From assembly GCF_013327855.1 (NCBI RefSeq), contig NZ_JABUMX010000002.1, forward strand, positions 744,001 through 808,000: 64,000 nt of DNA. Reading direction: 5' to 3'. This stretch comes from Phyllobacterium pellucidum. Lineage in GTDB: Bacteria > Pseudomonadota > Alphaproteobacteria > Rhizobiales > Rhizobiaceae. Below the pieces are notes generated by a model. It searched no databases. It saw only the letters and a program-made list of their open reading frames with translations, and was not told the origin of the DNA. How positions within the stretch are numbered: position 1 is the stretch's first letter; each line of letters begins with the position of its first letter. The translations under genes were made by a program, and so were the position numbers. Of the stretch, positions 45,250-53,852 are shown piece by piece.

Positions 45250-45980
45250 GTTCGTCGCGTGCGGCTGTAGAGGTTCAACGCGACCCGGTAATACGGCCTT
45301 AGAATTTCCCGTTTCAAGCGGGCGCCGAAACTCTTGTTCTTGCCCTGAACGACCGTACCGCCAAGATCGAAATCGATCTCGCGAATGGTGATCGGCCGCG
45401 CGGAAAGAATGCGCGCGGTATGCAGCCAGCGCATCTGTATCGTCGTGTCGACCGGACGATCGAACCGCTCCGTCGCCTTCAGGAGTTCTGCGGCAGCCTC
45501 GCGGCCGACAAGTTGCATCTGCATGCCAAGGCCGGGCAAGCGCGGCTGCATGATCGAACAGGTGCCATTGCGCGCAATATCGGTTCCATGTTCGCCCCGC
45601 GTCCAGCGCGGAAAGCGGATATAATCGCCGGGCTGAATGGCTTCCAGCGCCAGTGCCAGTTGCTCAGCGAATGGCCCGTCGTCGATATCGACATCGTCCT
45701 CGATGACAAGCCCCGCATCGAGATTGCGCTCGACGATCGTCGCCCACGCCTTGCGGTGCGACTGGAAGCAGGCGATTTCCGAAGGACGCAGCTCGAACGG
45801 GTAGTACGGCTTTCGCAATGACCGGGCATAGACCGCATCGATTTCGCCCGGCGTCATGTTCATGGCGTCAACGGCATTGAGGATTTCAGCCTTGATTGGC
45901 AGGCGCTTGATCAGCTTCTCGACGTGTTCGCCGCGCTTTGTGGCGCGCTTTAGATGGATGATCAGCGCCGCAGTCTTCAC
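45246..45980 (-). CDS. glycosyltransferase family 25 protein
   Basis: 244 residues from GTG 45980, which overlaps the stop of the upstream glycosyltransferase by 4 bp (GTGA). GT25 features: AALIIHLKRATKRGEHV at the start, AVDAMNM, PSEIACFQSHRKAW and the EDDVDIDD metal/donor motif. GT25 enzymes add sugars to lipopolysaccharide or related glycans at the cytoplasmic face of the inner membrane. Being third in greA-lpcC-GT25, it is probably a core oligosaccharide enzyme. Confidence 0.9.
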   Translation of the reverse strand: MKTAALIIHLKRATKRGEHVEKLIKRLPIKAEILNAVDAMNMTPGEIDAVYARSLRKPYYPFELRPSEIACFQSHRKAWATIVERNLDAGLVIEDDVDIDDGPFAEQLALALEAIQPGDYIRFPRWTRGEHGTDIARNGTCSIMQPRLPGLGMQMQLVGREAAAELLKATERFDRPVDTTIQMRWLHTARILSARPITIREIDFDLGGTVVQGKNKSFGARLKREILRPYYRVALNLYSRTRRT

Positions 45981-47038
45981 CGCAGCCCGCCCGCGAAAAT
46001 AGCCTCGTAGACGTCGAGTATCTTTCCGGCTTCCTTTTCCAGCGGAAAATTCTGCCGCACATGGGCAAGGCCGGCCTTGCCCATATTGGCGCACTGGGCC
46101 GGATCGGCAAGATAAGGCGCGATCGCTGCTTCCAGCGCCTTGCCGTCACCCGCAGGAACGACCGATCCTGCTTCGGGCGTAATCATCTCGGCATAGGCGC
46201 CCGCATCGCTCGCGACAACCGCCGTCTGCGACGCCATGGCTTCGAGCGGCGTCAGGCCGAAGCCTTCCTTGCGGGACGGGGCAACGTAAAGCGTCATGCG
46301 GCGATACCAGATGCGCACGTCCGGCACTTCGCCGAGGAAAAGAATGCGGTCCTCAAGTCCGGCAGCGGCGATCTTCTGCCGCAGTTCCTGCTCGAAACCC
46401 TTGTTTTCAACGGTTGTGCGGCCGGTCATGATTGCCGTCCATTCCGGATGGTGCGGCAAAAGGCTGATCATTGCGTCGACGAAGAGATCGGTTCCCTTCG
46501 AATGCCGAATCCGGCCCGAACAGCCGATGAGATATTTCCCCGGCAGGCCAGAGGCCGCAAAGCTGTCCTCTTCGCCCGATGGCGGGTGAAACCGCTCTGT
46601 GTCGACACCGTGCATGATAACCGTGTGCGGCACCTCAAGGAAGCTGCCGGATTTCCCGCTCGTCGCGATGACGGCGTTCATTTGCCGGATAAGCCACTTG
46701 GTGAAGGACCTGTGGTCACGCTGCGCCGCCGATGTAAAAAGCAACTTTAGCCGCATGCGCAACACCGAACGCATCAAAATGCCGGCGACCATCTCCGTAT
46801 TGCGGCGGGCGTGCCAGATGCGGAACGGACGGGTTCGCGGCCTTAGCCATAGGCCAGGTAGCCCCAACCAGCGGATCTTCGACAGATCGTCCGGCAGGCC
46901 CGGCCCCAAGGTTGCTATCTTGAGGCCGTTTGCGCGTTGCAATGGAATAAGCTGGATGATGGTCGAGGTGACGCCAGAAAGCGTGCGCTTGAAGTTCGGC
47001 GCAATCACCTCGACGTTTGACACGGTATCGAACGACAC
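45977..47038 (-). CDS. lpcC: glycosyltransferase family 4, LpcC/WadC-like LPS core mannosyltransferase
   Basis: 353 residues, two Rossmann-like lobes of a GT-B enzyme. Motifs: GRIRHSKGTDLFVDA in the C-terminal lobe and APSRKEGFGLTPLEAMA with the EX7E-type glutamates. LpcC of Rhizobium and WadC of Brucella are mannosyltransferases acting on the Kdo-proximal core; WadC is encoded close to vtlR and trxB in Brucella as I recall, which fits this locus. It lies 3 bp downstream of greA and overlaps the GT25 gene. The symbol rests on context and general similarity. Confidence 0.78.
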   Translation of the reverse strand: MSFDTVSNVEVIAPNFKRTLSGVTSTIIQLIPLQRANGLKIATLGPGLPDDLSKIRWLGLPGLWLRPRTRPFRIWHARRNTEMVAGILMRSVLRMRLKLLFTSAAQRDHRSFTKWLIRQMNAVIATSGKSGSFLEVPHTVIMHGVDTERFHPPSGEEDSFAASGLPGKYLIGCSGRIRHSKGTDLFVDAMISLLPHHPEWTAIMTGRTTVENKGFEQELRQKIAAAGLEDRILFLGEVPDVRIWYRRMTLYVAPSRKEGFGLTPLEAMASQTAVVASDAGAYAEMITPEAGSVVPAGDGKALEAAIAPYLADPAQCANMGKAGLAHVRQNFPLEKEAGKILDVYEAIFAGGLR

Positions 47039-47041
47039 CGC

Positions 47042-47515
47042 TTAAACGAATCTGAAGCCAAGGATCTCGTAGGACCGGGCGCCGCCCGGCGCATTGACTT
47101 CGATCGTGTCGCCTTCGCTCTTGCCGATCAGGGCGCGGGCAATTGGCGAGGAAACGGAAATCCGGCCCGCCTTGGGATCGGCTTCCTGGTCGCCGACGAT
47201 CTGGTACGTCCGCTCTTCCTCGGTATCCTCATCGACAAGACGGATCGTTGCGCCGAACTTGATCTTGTCGCCGGAAAGCTTGGAAATGTCGATGATCTCG
47301 GCGCGCGCCGCATAGTCCTCGAGTTCGCCGACGCGACCCTCGTTGTGGCTCTGCGCTTCCTTGGCAGCATGATACTCGGCGTTTTCCGAAAGGTCGCCAT
47401 GAGCGCGCGCCTCCGCAATCGCCTGGATGATGCGCGGCCGTTCTTCTTGCTGGCGCCAGCGCAGCTCTTCCTTGAGCTTGTCAAATCCTGCCTGAGTCAT
47501 CGGGACCTTTTCCAT
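47042..47515 (-). CDS. greA: transcription elongation factor GreA
   Basis: 157 residues from ATG 47515 (AAGGAGAGG upstream). N-terminal coiled coil with the acidic tip ([20 protein letters not shown]) that stimulates RNA polymerase transcript cleavage, then the FKBP-like C-terminal domain ([18 protein letters not shown]). It rescues backtracked polymerase. It is first gene of an operon with two LPS glycosyltransferases. Confidence 0.98.
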   Translation of the reverse strand: MEKVPMTQAGFDKLKEELRWRQQEERPRIIQAIAEARAHGDLSENAEYHAAKEAQSHNEGRVGELEDYAARAEIIDISKLSGDKIKFGATIRLVDEDTEEERTYQIVGDQEADPKAGRISVSSPIARALIGKSEGDTIEVNAPGGARSYEILGFRFV

Positions 47516-47820
47516 GTCCTCTCCTTTCGTTGTAGTGCCAAAACGGGCCAAAACAGAGCCACGCGGCACAAAAAGAAAACGGTCGCCGGAGCTCAAAGCT
47601 TCGGAACCGTTCAATCATTCCTGACTTAATATAGCATCGTTTCAGGCAATTTCACGAAGAAAGTGGAAATAGTGCCGGCAAACGGATTTGCGAGCGATAC
47701 ATTATCGAATCACGAGGGACTCACATCACTGTGAGGCGACCGAACCGTCGAAATGTGTTCTCAATTTCCCAAACTGACTAGCCACGCCCGACAATGCCCA
47801 CGATGAAAGGACCCTCATCG
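47516..47820. other. intergenic region, greA / sugar dehydrogenase
   Basis: A divergent promoter region of about 300 bp. I see a ribosome site for each gene but no striking repeat or further gene. Confidence 0.5.
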
Positions 47821-48957
47821 ATGCGACGGAGAATAGCTATTTTGCTGGCCGGCGCCCTTTGCTTTGGCGGCCAGATGGCACATGCCGAGACCTTCGACAC
47901 CGAGAAAGCGCCCGTCGCTTCCGAGACGGTCGCGAGCAACCTCGACCACCCCTGGAGCCTCGCCTTCCTTCCCGATGGCGCCCTTCTCGTAACGGAACGC
48001 GCCGGGAATATGCGGATCGTCAAGGATGGCAATGTATCGGACCCGCTGAAAGGTGTACCGGAGGTCGCTGCGATGGGCCAGGGCGGCCTGCTCGATGTCG
48101 TGCTGGCGCCGGATTTTGCGCAAAGCGGGCGCTTCGTTTTTACCTTCTCAGAACCTGGCAAGGACGGCGCGGGCACTGCGATTGCAAGCGCCAGACTCGT
48201 GCGCAGTGGGCAGGGCGGAACCCTCGAGGACGTCACCGTCCTCACCTCGATGCGCAAGAAGACCAGCAAGGGCCAGCACTTCGGCTCGCGCATCGTCATT
48301 ACGCCGGATGGCAAGCTGTTCGTCACGATGGGCGAGCGCGGCGACCGCAACCGCGCCCAGGATTTCAAGGATGAAGCAGGTTCCGTGCTTCGCATCAATG
48401 CCGACGGTACCACGCCGGCGGACAATCCGTTCGCCGATGGCAATAAGGGGCTGCCGCAAATATGGTCGAAGGGCCATCGCAATCCGCAAGGGGCGACCTG
48501 GGATCCAGTCACGCAGACGCTCCTGACAGTGGAGCATGGCGCAAAGGGTGGTGATGAGATCAACCAACCTCAGGCAGGCAAGAATTATGGCTGGCCGGTC
48601 ATCTCCTACGGCAAGGATTATTCCGGCGCCAAGATCGGCAAGGGCACGAAGGCCAAGGGTTACGAGCAGCCACTCTACTATTGGGATCCGTCGATTGCGC
48701 CGTCGGGACTGGCCGTCTATGAAGGCGAGATGTTTCCTGAATGGCAGGGCGATCTCCTTGTCGGATCGCTGAAGTTTGCAACGCTGGTGCGGCTTGAACG
48801 CGATGGAAAAGGCACGATCGCAACCGAGGAGCGCATGCTCAAGGACGCGTTCGGCCGTATCCGCGACGTCCGCGTCGCGCCGGATGGCTCGGTCTATCTT
48901 CTAACCGACGATGCTGATGGCAGGATCGTTCGATTGACACGCGCGCGAGCGAGCTAA
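47821..48957 (+). CDS. PQQ-dependent sugar dehydrogenase (YliI-like), periplasmic
   Basis: 378 residues from ATG 47821 (AAAGGA 9 nt upstream); an in-frame ATG at 47803 also exists. The signal peptide ends near AHAET. Six-bladed propeller of the soluble aldose dehydrogenase family: LDHPWSLAFLPDG, GQGGLLDVVLAPDF, GKLFVTMGERGDRNRAQ, WSKGHRNPQGATWDP, EHGAKGGDEIN. It would oxidise aldose sugars with PQQ in the periplasm. Confidence 0.92.
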   Translation: MRRRIAILLAGALCFGGQMAHAETFDTEKAPVASETVASNLDHPWSLAFLPDGALLVTERAGNMRIVKDGNVSDPLKGVPEVAAMGQGGLLDVVLAPDFAQSGRFVFTFSEPGKDGAGTAIASARLVRSGQGGTLEDVTVLTSMRKKTSKGQHFGSRIVITPDGKLFVTMGERGDRNRAQDFKDEAGSVLRINADGTTPADNPFADGNKGLPQIWSKGHRNPQGATWDPVTQTLLTVEHGAKGGDEINQPQAGKNYGWPVISYGKDYSGAKIGKGTKAKGYEQPLYYWDPSIAPSGLAVYEGEMFPEWQGDLLVGSLKFATLVRLERDGKGTIATEERMLKDAFGRIRDVRVAPDGSVYLLTDDADGRIVRLTRARAS

Positions 48958-49040
48958 GCGTCTTGCAGTCGTCGGTTGCAGCAGTTAGAGCAATTGCGAC
49001 TGCGGAACCTGATGTAACCGCACCAACTTGTGGGATCGTC

Positions 49041-49985
49041 ATGACGCATGGCCGCGCCAATATTCTGTTGCTTCTTGCCGGAGCGATCTGGGGTTTCGGC
49101 TTCGTTGCCCAGTCGACGGCCATGGCCAGCGTCAAGCCGTTCATGTTTGTCGCCATCCGCTTTTTTCTTGCGGCGCTGACCGTCCTGCCTCTCGCAATCC
49201 GTGAGGCAAAAAACGCGCGCCAAGGGCTGACACAGCGCGATTATCTTGGCTTTTTCTTCATCGGCCTCCTGCTCTTTTCCGGCGCAGCCCTGCAGCAGGT
49301 TGGCATGCTCACATCGTCCGTCACCAATGCCGGGTTCCTGACCGGGCTTTACGTCGTCATGGTGCCGATCCTCGGCGTATTTCTATTTTGGCAATGGCCG
49401 CATCCGGTCGTCTGGCCCTGCGCCATGACTGCGCTTGCCGGTATCTACCTTCTTTCCGGGGGCCGTCTCGATGGTCTGACCGTGGGTGACTGGCTTATCG
49501 TGGGATGTGCAGTTTTCTGGGCACTGCAGATCATCTTCATCAATCGCATCGGCGTTCAGAGCGGGCGCCCGATTATGCTGTGCCTCGTGCAGTATCTGGT
49601 TTGCGGCATCCTCGGCCTGCTGGTCTCGATGACAAGCGAGCGGACCGAACTGTTTTCGATCCTCGCGGCCGGTCCGGAACTCATTTTTGCGGGTGTCCTG
49701 TCGTCGGGCGTTGGCTTCACCCTGCAGGCCGTCGGCCAGCGTTTCACAACTGCGCCGCAGGCCGCCATCATGCTTTCGTCCGAAGCCCTTTTCGCCGCGA
49801 TCTTCGGCATGATTCTGCTCGGCGAGCGCCTGACGCTTCAGGGCCTCGTCGGGTGCGCCCTCATTTTTTCGGCAATGATCGCTGTCGAACTCATCCCGAT
49901 GCTGCGCAACAAGTCACGCCTTGAAGATCAAGGTCGCCCCGCCGGCAATCAGGGCAAATCCGGCCACGTGCTGCCAGGTGAATGA
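49041..49985 (+). CDS. EamA/DMT family transporter
   Basis: 314 residues from ATG 49041. Ten predicted membrane segments in two EamA repeats (LLLLAGAIWGFGFVAQSTAM; LQIIFINRIGV ... GERLTLQGLVGCALIFSAM). It is an inner-membrane drug/metabolite exporter of unknown substrate. Its last 72 bp overlap the end of the convergent DMT-like gene on the other strand; the shared part codes for its hydrophilic tail. Confidence 0.9.
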   Translation: MTHGRANILLLLAGAIWGFGFVAQSTAMASVKPFMFVAIRFFLAALTVLPLAIREAKNARQGLTQRDYLGFFFIGLLLFSGAALQQVGMLTSSVTNAGFLTGLYVVMVPILGVFLFWQWPHPVVWPCAMTALAGIYLLSGGRLDGLTVGDWLIVGCAVFWALQIIFINRIGVQSGRPIMLCLVQYLVCGILGLLVSMTSERTELFSILAAGPELIFAGVLSSGVGFTLQAVGQRFTTAPQAAIMLSSEALFAAIFGMILLGERLTLQGLVGCALIFSAMIAVELIPMLRNKSRLEDQGRPAGNQGKSGHVLPGE

Positions 49986-50264
49986 TTCCTTGAGATAAAA
50001 CACCGAGAACAGGCTGAAGACGACGAGCGTGATGACTTCCTGCATCGTCTTCAGTTCAGCGGTCGAATAGACCGTGTGGCCGATGCGATTGGCGGGAATG
50101 GCCAGCCAATATTCCATCAGCGCAATGCCCCAGCTGATGAACACCACCTTCGCCAATGGCGCTGACGGAAACTTGAGGTGACCGTACCAGGCGAAGGTCA
50201 TGAAAACATTGGAAGCAATAAGCAGGAAAATGGGCGCAATGGATGGCGATAGGAAATTCGGCAT
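49914..50264 (-). CDS. DUF486/DMT family membrane protein
   Basis: 116 residues, four membrane helices. Matches DUF486 (IAPIFLLIASNVFMTFAWYGHLKF; EYWLAIPANRIGH; LKTMQEVITLVVFSLFSVFYLKE), a small relative of the drug/metabolite transporters that probably dimerises. Function unknown. The 3' end overlaps the EamA gene by 72 bp, convergent. Confidence 0.9.
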   Translation of the reverse strand: MPNFLSPSIAPIFLLIASNVFMTFAWYGHLKFPSAPLAKVVFISWGIALMEYWLAIPANRIGHTVYSTAELKTMQEVITLVVFSLFSVFYLKESFTWQHVAGFALIAGGATLIFKA

Positions 50265-50457
50265 GATCGCTCTTTCAAGAACATAGGTCGTTGGCTACGG
50301 CAGGCTAAATGCACCGGCAATTGCAGCAAAATCAAGCCATTTGCGGGCCCGTCATGTTTCGATCCCAAATGTTAAGAAGCCGCTGACCTTTCCTTTACGA
50401 TTTGCCTCTACTTTCACCCGTTGCTGCGCCTCGATTCAGGCAATGGGATGTGGTGAC

Positions 50458-51498
50458 ATGAGTTGTGCGTTGTCGTCCGCTGTGCGCTTGAAGCGCTTAT
50501 CCACGATACTGCTGTTGTCCGTGTCGACGACCCTCAGTGGCTGTGGCATGGACGAAGTGCGCCGTCCCATGGCCGACGTCGGCAGCGGTTCGGATACCGC
50601 TATTGCCAGCAGATCGCTCGCCAACGAGGAAAATCAGGTCGCTGTCGAAACGCAAACGCTGCCGAGCTCCGGGATGGACCAAATGTCTGGGCCACCCCCC
50701 GACGTCATTTCTGTGCCGGACACCAGCCAGGCGGCGAGCGAACCGATCGAGCCGGCGACGCCGACCTTGCAGCCGCCCGAAGCAGCGCCGGAAATTCCGC
50801 GGCTTGGGGAAACCAAGCCCTATTCCCTGCCGGAAATGGAACCCCCGTCGGATGATGACAAGAGCTATGGGTATCTGAAAAATTATAGTTATCCCAATGC
50901 GATACGCGATCCTATCGCACGCGGCGAAAGCGTTCTCGGCATGTCCGGCGGCGAGATGGCCTGCCGCACCGAACTCAAGAAGCTTGGCGTGGTGTTTCAG
51001 GAGAAGCCGCCAATCAACGATGGCGGCGCTTGCCGCATCGACCATCCGCTCGCGGTCAGCGGTTTTGCCAGCGGCAATATAAAGCTGAAGCCGACGGCTA
51101 CGCTGAATTGCCAGATGACGCTTGCATTGGCTCGCTGGGTCAAGGGCGACCTCTCGCCATCGACGCGGCTGCGCTACCTTTCGGGCATCAACACCATACA
51201 TCAGGCGTCGAGCTATTCTTGCCGCACCATGAGCAGCCAGCGCGGCCGGCCCATGTCCGAGCACGCCAGGGGAAATGCGCTCGACATCGCGAAAATCACG
51301 CTCAACAACGGCCGCGAAATCGAGGTCGAAAGGCCGGGGCTCTTCTCGTTCCGCCAGCGTGGTCTTCTCAACACCGTTCGTTCGGATGCTTGCGACTATT
51401 TCACCACCGTGCTCGGACCCGGTTACGACCGTTTTCACAGCACGCACTTCCATTTCGACCTGATGCAGCGGCGCAGCGGCCACCGCGCCTGCCGCTGA
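50458..51498 (+). CDS. extensin-like lipoprotein
   Basis: 346 residues from ATG 50458. Lipoprotein signal with lipobox LSGC (about residue 29), then a low-complexity Pro/Glu-rich linker (about 60-130). The C-terminal domain is the extensin-like family (PF06904): ACRTELKKLGVVFQEKPP, HARGNALDIAKITL, FFTTVLGPGYDRFHSTHFHFDLM pattern, resembling a D-Ala-D-Ala carboxypeptidase-type zinc site (H in HARGNALDI and HFHFD). It may act on peptidoglycan. Its TGA touches the ltrA stop in TGATCA. Confidence 0.88.
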   Translation: MSCALSSAVRLKRLSTILLLSVSTTLSGCGMDEVRRPMADVGSGSDTAIASRSLANEENQVAVETQTLPSSGMDQMSGPPPDVISVPDTSQAASEPIEPATPTLQPPEAAPEIPRLGETKPYSLPEMEPPSDDDKSYGYLKNYSYPNAIRDPIARGESVLGMSGGEMACRTELKKLGVVFQEKPPINDGGACRIDHPLAVSGFASGNIKLKPTATLNCQMTLALARWVKGDLSPSTRLRYLSGINTIHQASSYSCRTMSSQRGRPMSEHARGNALDIAKITLNNGREIEVERPGLFSFRQRGLLNTVRSDACDYFTTVLGPGYDRFHSTHFHFDLMQRRSGHRACR

Positions 51499-52686
51499 TC
51501 AGTGCGGGTTTAATTTCCGCTGCTTGTAGCTCCGATATTCCCAGACGGTGACGACGATCAGGATAGCGCTGGTCGCGGCGCCGATCGCCAGCGGTGAAAG
51601 TGCCGGGCAAATGACCGCCAATCCGGCACACAGCACGAGCCCAACGAGATGGGATAGCGGTACCCGGCCATTGACGTAGCGCTTGAAGAGAAGATTGCCG
51701 ACAAGATAAAGCGCCGTGCCGCCGACCGACGTCCAGATCATGGCAGCTTCCGCATGGCCGAGCGGATGATCCAGCACCAACTCGTCCGAGACGGCGACGA
51801 CGATGATGCCAGCGACCAGCAGCACGTGGACATAGGTATAGGCGATGCGGGCGATTCGCCCCGGATCGTCGGTCTCTGCAATCTTGTGATGCGCTGCCGA
51901 CTGGCCGAGATTGAAATAGATGAGATACATGGCGACGGACGCGACGAAAGTGGTCAAGAACGCCGCCAGCGAAACCAGGCTCCATTCTTGCTCCGAAAAG
52001 GTGGCGCCGGATACGAGGATGGATTCGCCGAGTGCAATGATGATGAAAAGGGCCGCCCTTTCGGCCATATGGTCGCCGCTGACATTCCAGTCCGTGGTGA
52101 TTGAGGCGCCAAGCCGGGGCGCCCAAAATCCCACGGCCGGCCCAAGGATCTCAATTGCCAGCGCCGCTGCCCACAGCGGCAGACGATATTCCGGCATAGC
52201 CAGGCCACCGGCCAGCCAGAAGATCGCCGAAATACTGAGCCACACGGCAATGCGCTGGAAGTTGCGGAAGTTGGCATCGTCGTGATGCCGCACGGCCCAC
52301 AGCATGAACAGGGTGCGTCCAAGTTGCATCGAGACATAGGCGAGCGCAAAGACGATGCCGCGCCCGGCAAAGGCGGCGGGGATCGAGGTGGAGAGCACAA
52401 GCCCGGCGAGCATCAGCGCGAACAGCATCGTGCGGACTGGCGCGGTCGCGGGGTCGAGCCAGTTGGTCACCCACATCGTATAGACCCATACCCACCATAC
52501 GGCGGTGAGCAGCAGCGCGCTTTCGGCAAGGCCCTTGAGGCTCAGATCATGCAGGAGGAAATGCGATATCTGCGTAATGGCGAATACGAAGACGAGGTCG
52601 AAGAAGAGTTCGACGAAATCGACCTTCGCACTATCAGCAGCATCCCGCTGACGGGAATAGTCCCGAATTGCCCCGAAGAATGCCAC
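51499..52686 (-). CDS. ltrA: low temperature requirement protein A (LtrA)
   Basis: 395 residues with about 11 membrane helices. LtrA family motifs: VDFVELFFDLVFVFAITQISHFLL, WWVWVYTMWVTNWLDP, and the central AERAALFIIIALGESILVSGATF. The family name comes from a Listeria cold-growth mutant; the transported substrate or activity is not known. Convergent with the extensin-like gene with no gap. Confidence 0.92.
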   Translation of the reverse strand: MAFFGAIRDYSRQRDAADSAKVDFVELFFDLVFVFAITQISHFLLHDLSLKGLAESALLLTAVWWVWVYTMWVTNWLDPATAPVRTMLFALMLAGLVLSTSIPAAFAGRGIVFALAYVSMQLGRTLFMLWAVRHHDDANFRNFQRIAVWLSISAIFWLAGGLAMPEYRLPLWAAALAIEILGPAVGFWAPRLGASITTDWNVSGDHMAERAALFIIIALGESILVSGATFSEQEWSLVSLAAFLTTFVASVAMYLIYFNLGQSAAHHKIAETDDPGRIARIAYTYVHVLLVAGIIVVAVSDELVLDHPLGHAEAAMIWTSVGGTALYLVGNLLFKRYVNGRVPLSHLVGLVLCAGLAVICPALSPLAIGAATSAILIVVTVWEYRSYKQRKLNPH

Positions 52687-52860
52687 GCCCCATCTCCCAA
52701 ATCATTAGCCTGCCCGTAAGATGAAGCGGTTCCACTCAAAAATGAAATGGTTTTTGGCGCAGCCAGAACCTGAACGCGCACGACACTCCTGACAATTTGG
52801 GGTTGCGCTTGCGCGCCGCTTTCCCACTTTTAGATGATCAAACAACTCCGGGAGGAACCC

Positions 52861-53283
52861 ATGCGCTTCGTTGACCGCTATCCAATCATCGTCACAGACC
52901 GCAAGGAGGCCTGCCGCGACTTCTGGATCGAGCATCTTGGCTTTGTCAGCGCATTCGACAGCACCTGGTTCTCTTACCTGATCGCCGAAGATCAATCGGC
53001 CAGCATCGCTTTCATGACGCCTGACCACCCGTCCGCCCCGCCCGGCCGGGAAAAGTTCAGCGGAACCGGCATGTGTTTCGAATTACAGGTGGAGGATGCC
53101 CGGGAAGCCTTCGACAAGATCGCGTCCACCGGCCTCAAGATCGAATACCCGCTGACCGACGAGCCCTTTGGGCAGCGCCGCTTCGGATTTCATGATCCAT
53201 CGGGCCTCTGGATCGACGTTGTCGAGCAAATCGAATCGGCAGCTGGATTTTGGGATCGCTACATGATCGGCAGCCAGAGCTGA
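52861..53283 (+). CDS. VOC family (glyoxalase/bleomycin resistance-like) protein
   Basis: 140 residues from ATG 52861, chosen for the GGGAGGA site over ATG 52834. One vicinal-oxygen-chelate domain of two beta-alpha-beta3 repeats (DRYPIIVTDRKEACRDFWIEHLGF; FELQVEDAREAFDKI; FGFHDPSGLWIDVVEQ). The Glu at DVVE and a His at GFHDP may bind metal. Substrate unknown. The gene is convergent with the thioesterase, 4 bp apart. Confidence 0.88.
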   Translation: MRFVDRYPIIVTDRKEACRDFWIEHLGFVSAFDSTWFSYLIAEDQSASIAFMTPDHPSAPPGREKFSGTGMCFELQVEDAREAFDKIASTGLKIEYPLTDEPFGQRRFGFHDPSGLWIDVVEQIESAAGFWDRYMIGSQS

Positions 53284-53287
53284 TCGG

Positions 53288-53677
53288 TCAGATTTCCTTC
53301 GGAACCGGGGTGGGCTTGCCGTCCTTGTCCAGCGCAACCATGATGAAGTCGGCGTGGGTGACGAGTTCCATCAGGTCGGACAGGTAACGTTGCGCCCAGG
53401 CCTCGACCTTCAGCGTGATCGAGGTGCGTCCGACATGGGCGATATGGGTGTAGATGCACAGCGTATCGCCGATCTTGACCGGTTTTGCGAAGGCCATTTC
53501 CTTGACGGCAGCCGTCACTACGCGTCCGCGCGCCCGTTCCGCGGCCCGAATGCCGCAGGACAAATCCATCTGCGCCATGACCCAGCCACCGAAAATGTCC
53601 CCGGCCGCGTTGGCGTCCGCCGGCATCGCCAGCGTGCGCAGGGTGAGTTCGCCGATAGGCTTCATCTCTTCGGTCAA
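53288..53677 (-). CDS. acyl-CoA thioesterase, YciA-like
   Basis: 129 residues, single hot-dog domain. Catalytic region PADANAAGDIFGGWVMAQMD, then VVTAAVKEMAFAKPVKIGD and VGRTSITLKVEAW. YciA-type enzymes hydrolyse a broad range of acyl-CoAs in the cytosol and assemble as hexamers. The N-terminus is of normal length. Confidence 0.93.
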   Translation of the reverse strand: MTEEMKPIGELTLRTLAMPADANAAGDIFGGWVMAQMDLSCGIRAAERARGRVVTAAVKEMAFAKPVKIGDTLCIYTHIAHVGRTSITLKVEAWAQRYLSDLMELVTHADFIMVALDKDGKPTPVPKEI

Positions 53678-53852
53678 TTGCCGTCTCCGTCAATGAATTG
53701 CGTTGCCGCCATGATGGGGTGCGGCCGCAGGATTGAAAAGGGGCCTTCGCCCGCAACTGTCAGAAACCCGACATTGCGGGTCGTTGACCGGTTTCGGTTT
53801 CGTATCGCCGCTGGCTTAGTCTGGCAGTACAGCGAATGTACCGGAGGGGATC

